Shown in pieces: positions 36,507 through 48,493 of a DNA stretch of 64,000 nucleotides (its first letter is position 1; each line of letters opens with the position of its first letter). This DNA is from Clitoria ternatea (lineage: Eukaryota; Streptophyta; Magnoliopsida; Fabales; Fabaceae), in NCBI GenBank assembly GCA_037962975.1, contig CM075669.1, positions 110,376,501 to 110,440,500 on the forward strand, in the 5' to 3' direction. The translations under genes and the position numbers were made by a program. Below the pieces are notes generated by a model. That model had not been told where the DNA came from. It searched no databases and saw only the letters and a list, made by a program, of their open reading frames with translations.

Positions 36507-39116
36507 TGTGTTTGATGATTGCTTGGGTGGATGATGTGATGATTTCATGATTTGAGTGCATTTAGAATGATTGATGTTATGTGGCATATGTTTGGGATGA
36601 TGAATATGATATTATGTTGAACATGTTGATGAAATATGTCAAGATGGTTTGAGACCATGTTTTGAATTCAAATCAATGATGTGAAATATCCCAAATATGT
36701 ATATAGGAATTGATAAATATGATTGCCACTAACTATTGTTATGTATAAGTCCAACGAGGGTTGGTAAAGATTGAGGGTATTGAGAATATTGAAATCCACT
36801 AAATGGTAGTGGTGAATGGTTGATTGTGGAGTGGCATTAGGATGCATAGTGTGAGAATGCACTTGATTTGCATTGCATTGCATCCATGGCATATCACACG
36901 ATGTCTATGTGGAATGTTAGGGGTTCCACTAGGCAGGCCCAGTGGGAGGGAGACCCGGTGCACGGGTATATTATTGTATTTCCCTAGTGATTCTGGGAAT
37001 CACGAAGCTGTCCATAGTTTGGTGACAAGGCACCCTATGTGGCGGGCCCAGTAGGCAGGTGGCTCTATGGTGAGCTGAGTTACCTCGGTGTTCTACGGGA
37101 CACGGCTCTCTCGATGTGTGTTCGGGAGGGGCCCATCGTACTTGTGGCAAGTAAGGCCACGAATATAGATTCACAAGTCACAGAGTGACTAGTGCTATAG
37201 ATGGGCGAGAGCGGTTTGGTACCAGTAAAAGTATGTTGTTGAGCATGCATGAATTGAGGTATATGTGTACATAATTTTTCTACTGCAGTAGGGGCATAGT
37301 AGCACACCTATGCTTGTCCCACATTTAGTATGTTGTTGTTTCCCACAGTCGGATCCGCATTTGATAATAATTCTTTTGTGCATATGCATTAGCTATAAGA
37401 GCATTTGTATATAGCCAGAGATATACCTAGTTGATAGCCCATGGTGGCGATGGATGATTGATAAATAGACAGAAAGTAAGTTAAGGTACTAACATTAAAA
37501 GTGTGATGATTATGGAGAATGTTAAGGATATATTATATATGATTATGTGTTGTGAATATACTAAATTAGACATGTATTATGTTGAGATAAAATGATGTAT
37601 CATGTGTGTAAAGCTTGTGATATTTTCTTGAAAAATGAATATAATGCACACATGTATAAATATCATCATAATGTATGACTTTAATACATTTGGATTATAT
37701 TACTCATCTCCTAGTTGCCATTTTTAAGGTTGATGTAGGTATGATGTAAATCCTACTCTTTTGGAGGTCGAGTATTGGAGAAGGTAAATATGGGAGGACT
37801 GTGGACGAGCCTTGGCCGGCATATATACTCATTTTGTATAGCATATAGTGTGTATATGCTTATTTTGAAATTAATTTGATGATAATTGATTTTGGAGGTC
37901 ATGTAAGAAAATTAGACCTTATGTGTATGGCTAATTTTCATTAATGACTTTGATAATGTATGAATAATAACTATGACATGGATTTACTGTAAATTTTAAT
38001 GAATGAATGAAGACTTATGTAAGAAATTATGTTTTATGTAGAATGTGAAGTGATAGACATGGTTTTGATATGATTAATGAATTAGAATGGAAATTATTAG
38101 GTAAGAATGCTTAAGACAAGTTTCAAATGCTTAATATGATGTATGTGATGTGTTGAATTTGATCGATTTTACTTTGTATAGGTTTTGGTATGTAAAGTTA
38201 TGAAATTTTCACGTTTTCTGCACATGAGCTGATAATCTCGCTTAGGCGAGATGGGTTCTCGCTCAAGCGAGAATCTCTTGTGTCAATTATATGGCCTCTG
38301 GCCTATTCTTACTCAAACGAGAGTGGTCCTCACTCAGGCGAGACGACCCTGCATCTGATTTATGCATACTGGACGTTTCTCGCTCGAGCAGGCTCGTCTC
38401 TGCTCAAGCGAGTGTCATGTGGAATTGTTCTGGACGAGGTTCGATCAGGCAAACTGGTATCTCGCCCAAGCGAGAATACTTATGTATCAGGTGGGAGCTA
38501 CTGGAGGCAACTCGCTCAGGCGAGCTTCGCCTCGCTCAAGCGAAATTAAGGCAGAATGGTTTTGGACCTTTTTCGATCAAGCGAATGGTCTTTAGGTGTT
38601 GCACTCGCTCAAGCGAGCGAGCGTGGGTATGACATTGGAGTGTTTTCGCTCACACTCACTGGTCTCGCCCAAGCGGCCGATGTGGGTCTCGCTCAAGCGA
38701 GACAGGGACTCGCTCAAGCGAGTTTTCCCCTGTTCTCAATTTCTTGATTTTTGCCTCTTTACTCAATTTTCTTGCTTGTTTTGGAACCCTTAAATCATGA
38801 AAATGATAATATTATTATTATTATTATTTTATATTTCTAATGTTTATAAATTGATGAGGCGTCTTTTATCCTCTTTTTATACGTATTTCATTAACTCTTA
38901 AATTTTATCCAATCTTCCGCCTTCCCCTTGTGACGGTCTTGAGTCCGATCGTCCAAGGAGCACTCTGATACCTTCTCATATCTTTATATATGAGATAGGT
39001 TATTAAATGATCTGGGGTAATTACTTGGTATTATATATATATATATATATTGAAATTCCTCTACTTATAATTATTTTAAATTGTGAAAAATTTACCCCTA
39101 TTTTTGGGGTGTTACA
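35167..39116 (+). mobile_element. Solo LTR, chromovirus-like, with AAAAA target-site duplication
   Basis: It runs TGTAACACCC...GGGGTGTTACA, with perfect 9-bp inverted ends; both flanks are AAAAA (35162-35166 and 39117-39121). The RNase H coding sequence of the Tat remnant continues across it, from VDGSSNKK before to GYGAGIMVEND after, which shows that 3950 bp were inserted. It has (AT)n runs at 36473-36502 and 39033-39050, a C/T-rich leader-like part at 35515-35640 and the CGCTCAAGCG array at 38237-38718. Short open frames in it are not genes. Confidence 0.92.
38237..38718. repeat. Array of CGCTCAAGCG-like palindromes, about 15 copies
   Basis: CTCGCTCAAGCGAG and variants (CTCGCTTAGGCGAG, CTCGCCCAAGCGAG, CTCGCTCAGGCGAG) repeat every 20-50 bp. 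Exact copies include those at 38258 and near 38608, 38691 and 38708. The array lies in the last quarter of this LTR, unlike the other two arrays of the same motif. Confidence 0.9.
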
Positions 39117-39121
39117 AAAAA

Positions 39122-39797
39122 GGCTATGGGGCTGGTATAATGGTTGAAAATGACGACGGTTGCATATAGAAATCTCTTTGAGAGTTAATTTTAAGACCTC
39201 AAATAATCAGATAGAGTATAAGCTTATTTGGCATGTTTAAAGACTACCCCGGATGTCGATGCCAGAGAGGTAACATTATGTCATGACTCATAGCTTGTGA
39301 TTTCTGAAGTTTCAGAAGAATATCAAGCTAGAGAGTTATTATTTGGCCTAATACCGGTATTGGTATCCTAGTGCTAAAACAAATGTCAAGAAATATACCT
39401 CTAGTATAGAGCATAGCCATATTGCCACTATGAGAATCTACATCTGGTATCAAGATGCCTTAGACAATATCGTTCCCACAGAACACCTTCTAAAACTGGT
39501 ATCAACAGGATCCAGTATCAGGCATAGGTCGAGGAACATATTGGAGGCATACTAGTCAATACTTGTAGGGGTGTTAAGAATGTTTATGCTTGTGTCAGTG
39601 TCCCTTAAACTTTACAGGAAAGGTGCTGACATAAGCCAGGTAAGACATAACCACCATCTAATTCTATAAATACTACTCATTTACTATAATTTTGGTATGT
39701 CGTTCAACTAACCTTAATGCTTGAGCTATGATATTGATATTATACTGACTTGAGTGTCAAAATGTCTTTACAAATGACACCCTATTTCACTTCATAC
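39122..39797 (+). pseudogene. Remainder of the Tat-type RNase H and downstream remnant
   Basis: It continues the RNase H reading (YGAGIMVENDDGCI, then SLRVNFKTSNNQIEYK) to about 39240. After that, only decayed sequence without further clear motifs is seen up to the next solo LTR. Confidence 0.65.
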
Positions 39798-40409
39798 TGT
39801 AACATCCCTAATTTCATTATTTCTTATTTAAAATAAAATTTCAAAGGAATTTGATTATAGGTCTTTAGAACTTTTTGATTGTTATACAATTTATAATTTT
39901 TTAGAATTTTTTATATTTTTTTCTTTTTTTTAGAATAACAAAATACCCTTAACCTTTTATCTAATAACCAAAATACCACTGTCGACATCACCGTTTACTT
40001 GTTGCTTACATCATCAGTTAGGTAATTACTTACCTCATAAATAGTCATCGGTTGGTAAATACTTACATCATGAATAGTCACCGATTGGTAAATACTTACA
40101 TCATGAATAGCAAAATAAATAATAAAATAATCTTAAATAGTAAAATTCTCTTCCTATAAATAGATGGTTCATTTACAACATTTACACATCAAAATTAAAG
40201 AGAGAATCTAGAGAGATAGTGCTTAAGAAATTAGTGGGAAGTAAATTCTTTCGGTAAAAAGAGATTCTGCCGAAGGTGTAAGGTAATAATATTTTTCTTC
40301 TATATTCTTTTTATGATTATTTAGTTTATTCTATTTAGCATTCTTAAACTATTAATATATTATTACTATTATGAATAAGTTACTATGGTAAAAATAAATT
40401 ACCACTATG

Positions 40410-40740
40410 CATTATTTTTATGATTTACTATTATTATTCACTATTTACTGTTACTATTCATAATTTACCATTTACTGTTATTACTCAAAATTTATTATTT
40501 ACCGTTATTATTCAAAATTTATTAGTTACTGTTACTATTCAAAATTTACTATTTACAGTTACTATTCAAAATTTACTATTTACCATTACTATTCAAAATG
40601 TACTATTTACTGTTACTGTTCACGATTTACCACTACTAATCAAAATTTACTATTTACTATTACTATTCAAAAATTACTATTTACCATTACTATTAATGAT
40701 TTACTATTTACTATTACTATGCATAATTATTATTTATCAT
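40410..40740 (+). repeat. Tandem repeat, about 27-33 bp, TTACTGTTACTATTCAAAAT
   Basis: About ten degenerate copies of TATTTACTGTTACTATTCAAAATTTAC-like units. The 122-codon open frame across it (40420-40788) is a repeat artefact rich in I, L, T and V. Confidence 0.85.
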
Positions 40741-43700
40741 TTTTTTTATAGCAATCTTAATTTTCATCTTATGCCTATACTGAAATAAATTAGTACTAAT
40801 ATTTTATTAGAACTCGGAGGCACAGAGCGAATTTACTTTTGGTAGCAGATCAAGGTAAGGGGTGAGATAAGAATATAATATGAAAATACATAAAAATAAT
40901 GGGAGGAGTCCCCTACTCATTTTAAACTTAACAATATTATTATTTTAAAACAATAATTTTAACTTAAAATTTATAATAATTGTTATTAATAAATTAAGTA
41001 TCTCGTGTAACTTAATCTGAAATATCTATTTAAGAACCTGAACTATTATGACCTATGCGGACTGAACTGAACCTATGCAATGACTTGAATTATTATGACC
41101 TATACAGATTGGACTAAACCTATGCAATGACTTAGACTATTATGACCTATATGGATTGAACTAGACCTATGCAAGGACTGGACTATCTTGGACTTACATA
41201 GACCTGTACGAGGAATGGACTATAGGACTTAAAATAAAATTTATTAATTTAAATAACCATTGAACTTTGAATTATGATATTTATAACCGATGTTTAATTA
41301 TTTGATTTGATTATGATTGCTAATATTTATTTGTGATTGATGATGTTTGATTGTGATTGACAATATTTGATTATGATTGATGATCTTGTAATGTGGAGTT
41401 TGAGCATATAACGAGCATGACGGAAAGCTAAAACTCAGTAAGAATTTACTTATCTCTTACTTCCTTATTTACTTATCCATCTTTATTCAAATTAATTTTA
41501 AGAAATTTCTTAGTTTTCAATGAAACTACATAAGTTTTTAGAAATCTCTTTTTATCTTTTAATATATATATATATCTTTACTAAAATTGAGATTTTTAGT
41601 TAGTGCATCAGAAAGAAAGAGAAAGAGAAATTATTTTATAAAAATAAATTTTTACTAATATTTTAATATATATATATATATATTCAAAATGTATAAAAAT
41701 ATTATACAAAACTTTCAAGTAGTAAGGTTTTAAAGATTGATAATTCTGAATTTGAGTTTTTAGTAATTGATTTTGAATTGACCTATAAACTTTCTAAAGA
41801 AGGTTGTGAAATATATTAAAGGTTTTAAAACTTAAATTATAATAAGATTTGATTTATGATTTATGATTTGAAAATGAACTGTACTAAAATTCTATATGTT
41901 TGATAGAACTTATTTGAGAATTTGAAAAAGTACAGTTTACTAGGGTGGCTATGTCGCGATTCGTAGGCCCTGATAATATAATTGAGTTTCTAAAAGTCTT
42001 AACCAACTAAATACACGAGTAGTTCATGCATCATGAATCATCAAAGAGAAACAAAATGATATTGTCTGGGGATGGATTATAGAAACCGAGGATACATTAG
42101 AGGAGGCTTAATTGTGAGCCTTGGGATGAGAGGGTGTGAAAGGGTGCTTCAGGGGACCTGGGGTAGCTCCCTAATGTCGGGTACTTTCACAATAAAAAAC
42201 ATTCTCAATCTGACTAGTCTCTAAGTGTTTCCATGCCACTTGAGCTGTTCATGTTATTATTATCCAGAATTATGGAACAGTGTAAACTCCTGGTTGGCCC
42301 AGTGCAAATTAAGATTTAAGGGCCCGCATATATAGGTAAGTTATGATGAAGATATTGCATACCATTCATACATTCATAATTGATTGTGTATGTGATTGTG
42401 ATTGATATTATCATACTAGTTTGTGAAAACCCTTTATTGTTTATGTCCTATTTGGGAATATTACACTAGTGCAAAATATGGAAACAAAGACGGGATATAA
42501 GCACAGTTTATAGCTAAACGTGTTTAAAAAGGGCACGGTGGCAAATTTGAAATTATCAGCAAGTTTATAAACACGGTTGAATAAGAATCGTGTTCGTAGA
42601 TCAACATTAACCACAGTTAGTCCTGGAACCATGTTTATAGGGGATTTTAACCACGGGATATAAGCATGATTATAGGAAACCCGTGTTTAAAAGTATGCGG
42701 TGGTAATTTTGTAAATACCAGGAAGCCTATTTGTTTCTAAAAAAATTTGAAAATTTATATATGAACCGTGGTAATAGGGGGTCTATAAGGACGGCCTTTT
42801 CCTAACCGTGTTTATAGGGGGTTTATAATTTATTTTTTAAAATTTTTTTTATTAGCTACGAACACGGTTGAGTTTAGAATCGTGTTTAAAGAGGTCATAT
42901 TAACACGGTTTCTCTAGAACCGTGCTTATAGGTTCCAACCTTTTAACCCTTTTTCAAAGTGGGTCTTTTCATTTCATTGTTTGTTCCCTCTTTCTCTATG
43001 TTTCGTCTTCCCTCCCTCTCTTTCACGAACCCATTTCGCTCCCTCTCTTTCACGAAGCATTTCCCTCCCTCTATTTCTTCTTCACATTTCACGAAGCCAT
43101 TTCATTTTCGCATTTGACTAAGCCATTTCCCTCCTTCCATTTCGTGTTTGCATTTGACTAAGCCATTTCCCTCCTTACTATTTCGTGTTCCTCCATTGGA
43201 CCCAAAAAATTTCTTTTGAGTTCTCAAAGCTACCAAGGTTGTTCTTCTCACAGCCACGAGGTGTTCTTTGGCTACCACGAAGCTTCTTCTCTCTACCATG
43301 AAAGCTCCTCACGTTTCTTCTTAGGTTCTTTCTAAAACTCATTTTCCTCTTATTATGTTGGTTAGGAATTTGTTTATCATGATGCAATGTTAAGGCTGAG
43401 TGGTATTTGGTAAATGAGAATGCTAAGATTACGAAAATTTGATTAGGGAAATTAATGTTGTTAGCTATAGATTAATATTGTTAGCTATAGATTAGGAATG
43501 CTTAAGATTGATTGTTAAATTTATTTTATATTTCTATGTTTTATTAATTTAGGTATCTAAAAGATAATATTTTCAACTAAATAAATACATAAACATTAAT
43601 TAGTATTATTCTCTACATTAGTTAAAAAAAATTAACTACATAAAAATTGATAACTTTAACTAAATAAAAGTTAGTTGTAAGAGTAAAATAATAAATTGTA

Positions 43701-44491
43701 TTAAACATGAACATTGTAACAAAATGAAATAACCCCATAATTAATGTTGATTAGGCAATTTAAGATTTATTAGATAATGAATTAATCCCAAAATTAATTT
43801 AGTTATATAATTTTAAATAATTTATTATAATAATAATAAGTAGTTTAGTTTATTATTGAAGACCCCAATATTACATTGGAAATCTAAATTCTACCCGATT
43901 AAATAAAAAAATTAGTGGTAGTAAACTAATTATTGTCTTTAGTTTGAATTTTAATTTTGTGTTGATAATTTTATTTAAGGTATTTTTGATTTGTTATTTG
44001 TTTAGGATCTGCTAAGTTTATTTAGTCCATTTTAAATGAGTTTGTGATTTTTTTAAATTGTATATGAGTGAACCATAGTTTCCCATTTGAGATTCGAAAC
44101 AAATGGTAATTAAATTAATTGATTTCATCATTTGTGTTGAATCTTGAATTGTTCGTTTGGACAGTTTGGGGTGAACAATTTTTTTATGCGTCATTACTAT
44201 GTACAAGTTTTAGGACTTATTTTAAAATTTGATGAAGTTTTGGTTAGTTAAATTTTGTATTGTTCTCTGGGTGCATATTTGATTGTGGTTGAAGATGATG
44301 TGACCACCTTCATTTCGTGTACTTAGAGACCAATGCAAAATACTGCCGAAATTTTATCAAATTTTAAAATAACTTCTAAGTTGTATGCAGTTATGAGTAT
44401 AGAAAAATGTTCATCCTGAATGGTTAGGACCACCACCTTTGTAAAGAAAGTGAGATTCATAGCACCGTTAAATTTACTGGTATTGTAAACA

Positions 44492-46015
44492 GTGGGTATG
44501 GATCGAAGTTGGATAGTTGCATCACATATAAGTCCACAGTATGAGGGTGGAGTCGAAACATTCATAGAATTCGTGATACAAAATGCCGAGGATGTGAATG
44601 GAAAGTATTTTTGCCCTTGTGTTAAATGCTTGAACATGCGCCGACTAGAATTGGAAAAGGTGCAAGAACATCTGTTGTGTGATGGTTTTCTTCAGACTTA
44701 TACACGATGGATATGACATGGTGAACATGTTGAGGTGCCAAGTACCAGTTTTCAAACAAAAGACCAAAGCTTTGCGCATGAGGTTGGCAACGACATGGAT
44801 GACCGTATGGAAGATATGATCCGTGATGTGGGGGTAGAAAGTTTTAAGAGAGCTCACGTATATGCGACTCTGTGTGAGGATTCTGAAAAGCCGTTGTATC
44901 CGAGTTGTGCCAATTTCACGAGGTTGTCAGTAGTTTTACGATTATTTAACTTGAAGGCAATAAATAGGTGGACAGATAAAAGTTTTACTGACTTGCTTAA
45001 GTTGTTGAAAGAAATGCTCCCAGTTGGTAACACTTTGCCAAATCGTAACTATGAGGCTAAAAAGGTATTATGTCCTATGGGCTTGGAGTATACAAAGATA
45101 CATGCATGCCCAAATGATTGTGTATTATACCGTGGTGAGTATGAAATGCTGCATCGATGTCCTAGGTGTGGGGTGTCACGGTATAAGAAGAAAAAGGTTG
45201 ATTCTGATGAATCCTGCACAAAAGGGTCTCCTGTGAAGGTGTTTTGGTATCTCCCTATAGTTCCAAGACTAAAGCGTCTATTTGCCAATGTAGATGACGC
45301 AAAGCTTATGAGATGGCATGCTGATGAAAGGGTTATTGACGACAGACTACTTAGGCATCCGGCAGATGGATTGCAGTGGAAGAAAATGGATACGATGTTT
45401 CCAGATTTTGTCCGTGACCCAAGAAATGTTAGGCTTGCACTAGCCACAGACGGCATGAACCCGTTTGGGAACCTGAGCACAAACCATAGTTCGTGGCCGG
45501 TTTTGTTGTTTGTTTACAACTTGCCGCCATGGCTGTGTATGAAGCGGAAATATGTCATGTCATCAATGATGATTTCTGGTCCATGACAACCGAGGAACGA
45601 CATTGATGTATATTTAACTCCATTAGTTGAAGACCTCAAAATGTTATGGGAAGAGGGGGTTGATGTGTTTGACGGGTTTACAGGACATTCGTTCAATTTG
45701 AGGGCCATGTTATTCTGCACGATCAATGATTTTCCAGCATATGGTAACCTCTCAGGCTATAGCGTCAAAGGACATAAAGTGTGTCCTGTATGTGAGGAGA
45801 GAACTAGTTCTAATTGACTGCATCATGGAAAGAAAAATGTTTATCTTTGACATCATAGGTTTCTCACACCTAATCATCCACTTCATAGGTTGAAGAAGTC
45901 GTTCAATGGTGCACAAGAGTTTGAAATGCCTCCCCCACCATTGTCTGGTCGTCAAGTATATGAAAAGGTGAAAGAAGTCAACGTGGTTCTTGGTAAGTCT
46001 AAGAAGCAGTCCACC
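44492..46015 (+). pseudogene. CACTA TNP2-type transposase, with stop codons and truncated
   Basis: The N-terminal transposase-associated domain (MDRSW start, then FCPCVKCLN, 44498-44716) and the TNP2 core (44735-45586, with YHRCPRCGVSRYK-like CPRCG near 45160 and LATDGMNPFG near 45440) lie in one frame. In-frame stops are at 44714-44716 (TGA in place of an expected Trp), after SMMISGP at 45584-45586, and near 45815. The reading continues with recognisable TNP2 sequence to about 46015 (MPPPPLSGRQVYEKVKE). The expected C-terminal half, with the DVMHIEKN-type block, is missing. In intact elements this protein binds the subterminal repeats and cuts the ends. Confidence 0.85.
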
Positions 46016-46049
46016 TCAAAAAACACGTGGAAGAATATGCCGTCAGTGT

Positions 46050-47569
46050 GACCTATTTATGGATGGAATGGAAGAGCCAATTGCCATTGGTTCAGTGTAT
46101 AACCTAGGCCCTTTGATTCACCATCAGGCATTGCCTGATGGTGTGTCAAGGATTTCGGTTGTACAGGTCCTCGAGGCAGATACAGTTTTTCCCATTCCAA
46201 CTTTTGAGGTATGACTCATCGGCCAGGCTGTAGGACACTTCCTAATGTGGCCGACCAGACTTGTGTTAGATTCTGGTCCCCAGGTATGCTCTTTACCCAA
46301 GCATCAATTATATATTAATTTATGGTTTCAATAATCATAAATTGCTTCTAATTTTTTTAACTATTTTGGCAGGGTGTTGCCCCATCAAAGAAGCCAGAGC
46401 CCCCTTGATCCGATGGAATGACTATGGGGGATATCGGCTGGGCTACGCGATTCTACTATCCTGGTCCCATGGGAGGAATCCGTTTTTGGCCGCCCAAGTC
46501 CGTTGCCAATGTACATTGCATGACCTGACTTATGTGAGGTCCTAATGGGGAAGACGATGTTGAACATTTCTGTCATTCAGTGTTGGGAGCTATAAGTATA
46601 ATGTTTTTCGTTCAATGATAGTGTCAATTAAATTGTTATTTTTTACAACACTAAACATCTACAAATTAATTTGATTAGGGTTTTACATAGACTTTGCATA
46701 GAGAGGGGTGTCCATGACATTTATGGTTTCCTAGAGCCCTCTCTAATACAACTTTGCAGGCAAGGTGGAGATTCAGGCATACATCCAGAATTAGATGTAT
46801 GACTCGAACAAGACTGTGTACCTTGCGCCATATCATAGAGAGTAAGAGTCTACTAAATAATTAGTTATTGTTGTTTATTTTAATCATGGATTGCGTTATT
46901 ACTAATCAATCTTCATTGCAGCGTTCACTGGCAACTGTTGGTCATTTGCCCGAAGGACGACATTGCTGCATGCTTCTGTTCGTTGCATGGGAGTCCTGGT
47001 GCGGACTACATGAAAATACTCGACGGGTAGGTTAATTTTAAAAAATTAAACTACTTTACATATTTGATTAAGTCATTCTATTAACTAAACTGGTGTTTTA
47101 TTCTCTTATAGGGCTTTAATTGGGTACCATCGACTACACGGCAAAGTGACCAAGAAAAAACTAGAGTGGGTCTTCCCAAAAGTAAGTACTTTAATTAATA
47201 AGTATTACTTTTAACGTTACCTCAATTAGTAACAAAAACAATAACCAATTGTGAATTCAATGTATGGTACCTTGTAGTCTTATCGGCAGGATGACACCTT
47301 TGAGTGTGGGTATTTCGTGATGAAGACGATGCTCACCATTGTCCAATCCGGTATAGTAGATGGATGGACAACTGTAAGTTTTCGCTGCCTACTTTAATTT
47401 ATTTGGTTTTTACATACTACTATTACAATTTGTTACTCACCTATTAATAATTGTGTCTTCTTTGCAGCACTTTCAAGACTCCTCCTCAATGTTCCCTGAA
47501 GAATACATTGACGAAATCAAAAACCAATGGGCCACCAGCCTTCTTCAACTCAAGGAAGGACTCCAATAG
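46050..47569 (+). pseudogene. CACTA second ORF with ULP1-type (C48) cysteine protease domain, broken
   Basis: A first part at about 46060-46260 (IAIGSVYNLGPLIHHQ, then IGQAVGHFLMWPTRLV) resembles the domain that precedes ULP1 in plant transposon proteins. The protease follows in pieces separated by probable introns: KTVYLAPYHRE near 46820, HWQLLVICPKDDIAACFCSLHG at 46930-46990 with the catalytic His, and DTFECGYFVMKTM at 47296-47335 with the catalytic Cys. The end SSSMFPEEYIDEIKNQWA is at 47478-47535 and the stop at 47567-47569. Several stops before 46560 break the first part. ULP1 domains remove SUMO or similar tags; their use by transposons is not understood. Confidence 0.75.
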
Positions 47570-48493
47570 ACTTCTGTCATTTATTATATTATTAGTGTGT
47601 AGTTATATACCTATTAGTGTAGCTTTAGGATTATTGTGCATTTTATGTACCATATTTGATGTTTAGATAGTTTGATTGAAATTTATTCATTTTCATTATT
47701 ATTCATCATTGGGCTGTCTGGTTATATTCTGTTTGCAGGTTTTGGGAATGAATAAAAAACAAAAAAAATAAAAAAATAATGTTTTAAGCACGATTATGCC
47801 TTAACCGTTCTTAAAAGTGCCAAGAAACAAAGACGGTTCATCAGAACCGTGCTTAAAAGTGCCAAGAAACGAAGACGGTTCATTCGAACCGTGCTTAAAA
47901 GTGGCCAGATATGAACACAGTTCAAAGGAACCGTGCTTAAAAGTCCCCACCTATGAAGACGGTTCAAAATAACCGTGCTTAAAAGATACTTACAAACACG
48001 GTTCATAACCGTGCTTAAATGTCCATATTTACAAGCACGGTGGCAACAAGCACGGTTCTAGAACCGTGCTTAAAACCTCTTTTTCCACTAGTGTTATATT
48101 CTGTTTCTCACTCCTTTCTCTGTATTTTTGTTTCATATGTTTTAAATTGATGGTTCGTACAGAGGGAAGGATCGAAGAATCTCGACAGTATGTATAGCAC
48201 GTTCTAGAAATGGAGCTCAATATGAATATCGTGGTCCAATGAATAAATAATGTCATTAAGTAACTGCTCTTGGGCCATAGAGTTTCCTCTCTTTCTAATA
48301 ATGTTTAATATTTATTTTCTTTGGATGAATGTAAAATTACTTTATAAATTTTAATGATATTCATGAGGTATTTCAAAGATATTATATGTAATTTATTCTG
48401 ATAGTTTCTTTTTAATGAATCATATTTTTTTTAAAAAAAAATTATGAATTTTTTTGAAAATTATTGAGATGTAACAGAGGGTGTTACACATAC

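Larger units (their letters stand above)
42464..48093 (+). mobile_element. CACTA (En/Spm) DNA transposon with TTA target-site duplication
   Basis: The ends are CACTAGTGCAAAA and, inverted, CACTAGTGGAAAA. The 3-bp duplication TTA is at 42461-42463 and 48094-48096. Subterminal regions (42480-42930 and 47780-48075) hold many direct and inverted copies of AACCGTGCTTAAAA/ACACGGTT, typical transposase-binding repeats. The interior has a broken TNP2-type transposase and a broken ORF with a ULP1-type protease, both on the plus strand. At 5630 bp it is shorter than most autonomous CACTA elements, and the transposase C-terminus is missing. It cannot supply its own transposase as read. Confidence 0.93.
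39798..48488 (+). mobile_element. Solo LTR, chromovirus-like, with CATAC duplication, split by a CACTA element
   Basis: It runs TGTAACATCC...GAGGGTGTTACA; flanks are CATAC at 39793-39797 and 48489-48493. Without the nested CACTA element and its TTA copy, the LTR is about 3058 bp. It holds the tandem repeat at 40410-40740 and three GACCTATGCAATGACTTG-type repeats at 41050-41180. No internal retroelement region is present. Confidence 0.88.

Noticed and set aside
3735..38718. Regularly spaced palindromic repeats that resemble CRISPR repeats
   Set aside because: The DNA is plant nuclear. The spacers are not of constant length, repeats are degenerate and lie inside LTRs, and no cas-like genes are present.
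38280..38793. Overlapping open frames of 63-113 codons in the solo LTR
   Set aside because: They are created by the CTCGCTCAAGCGAG array in three frames and have no protein features.
45049..45480. 143-codon open frame on the minus strand in the CACTA element
   Set aside because: It is a shadow of the TNP2-type transposase reading on the plus strand.
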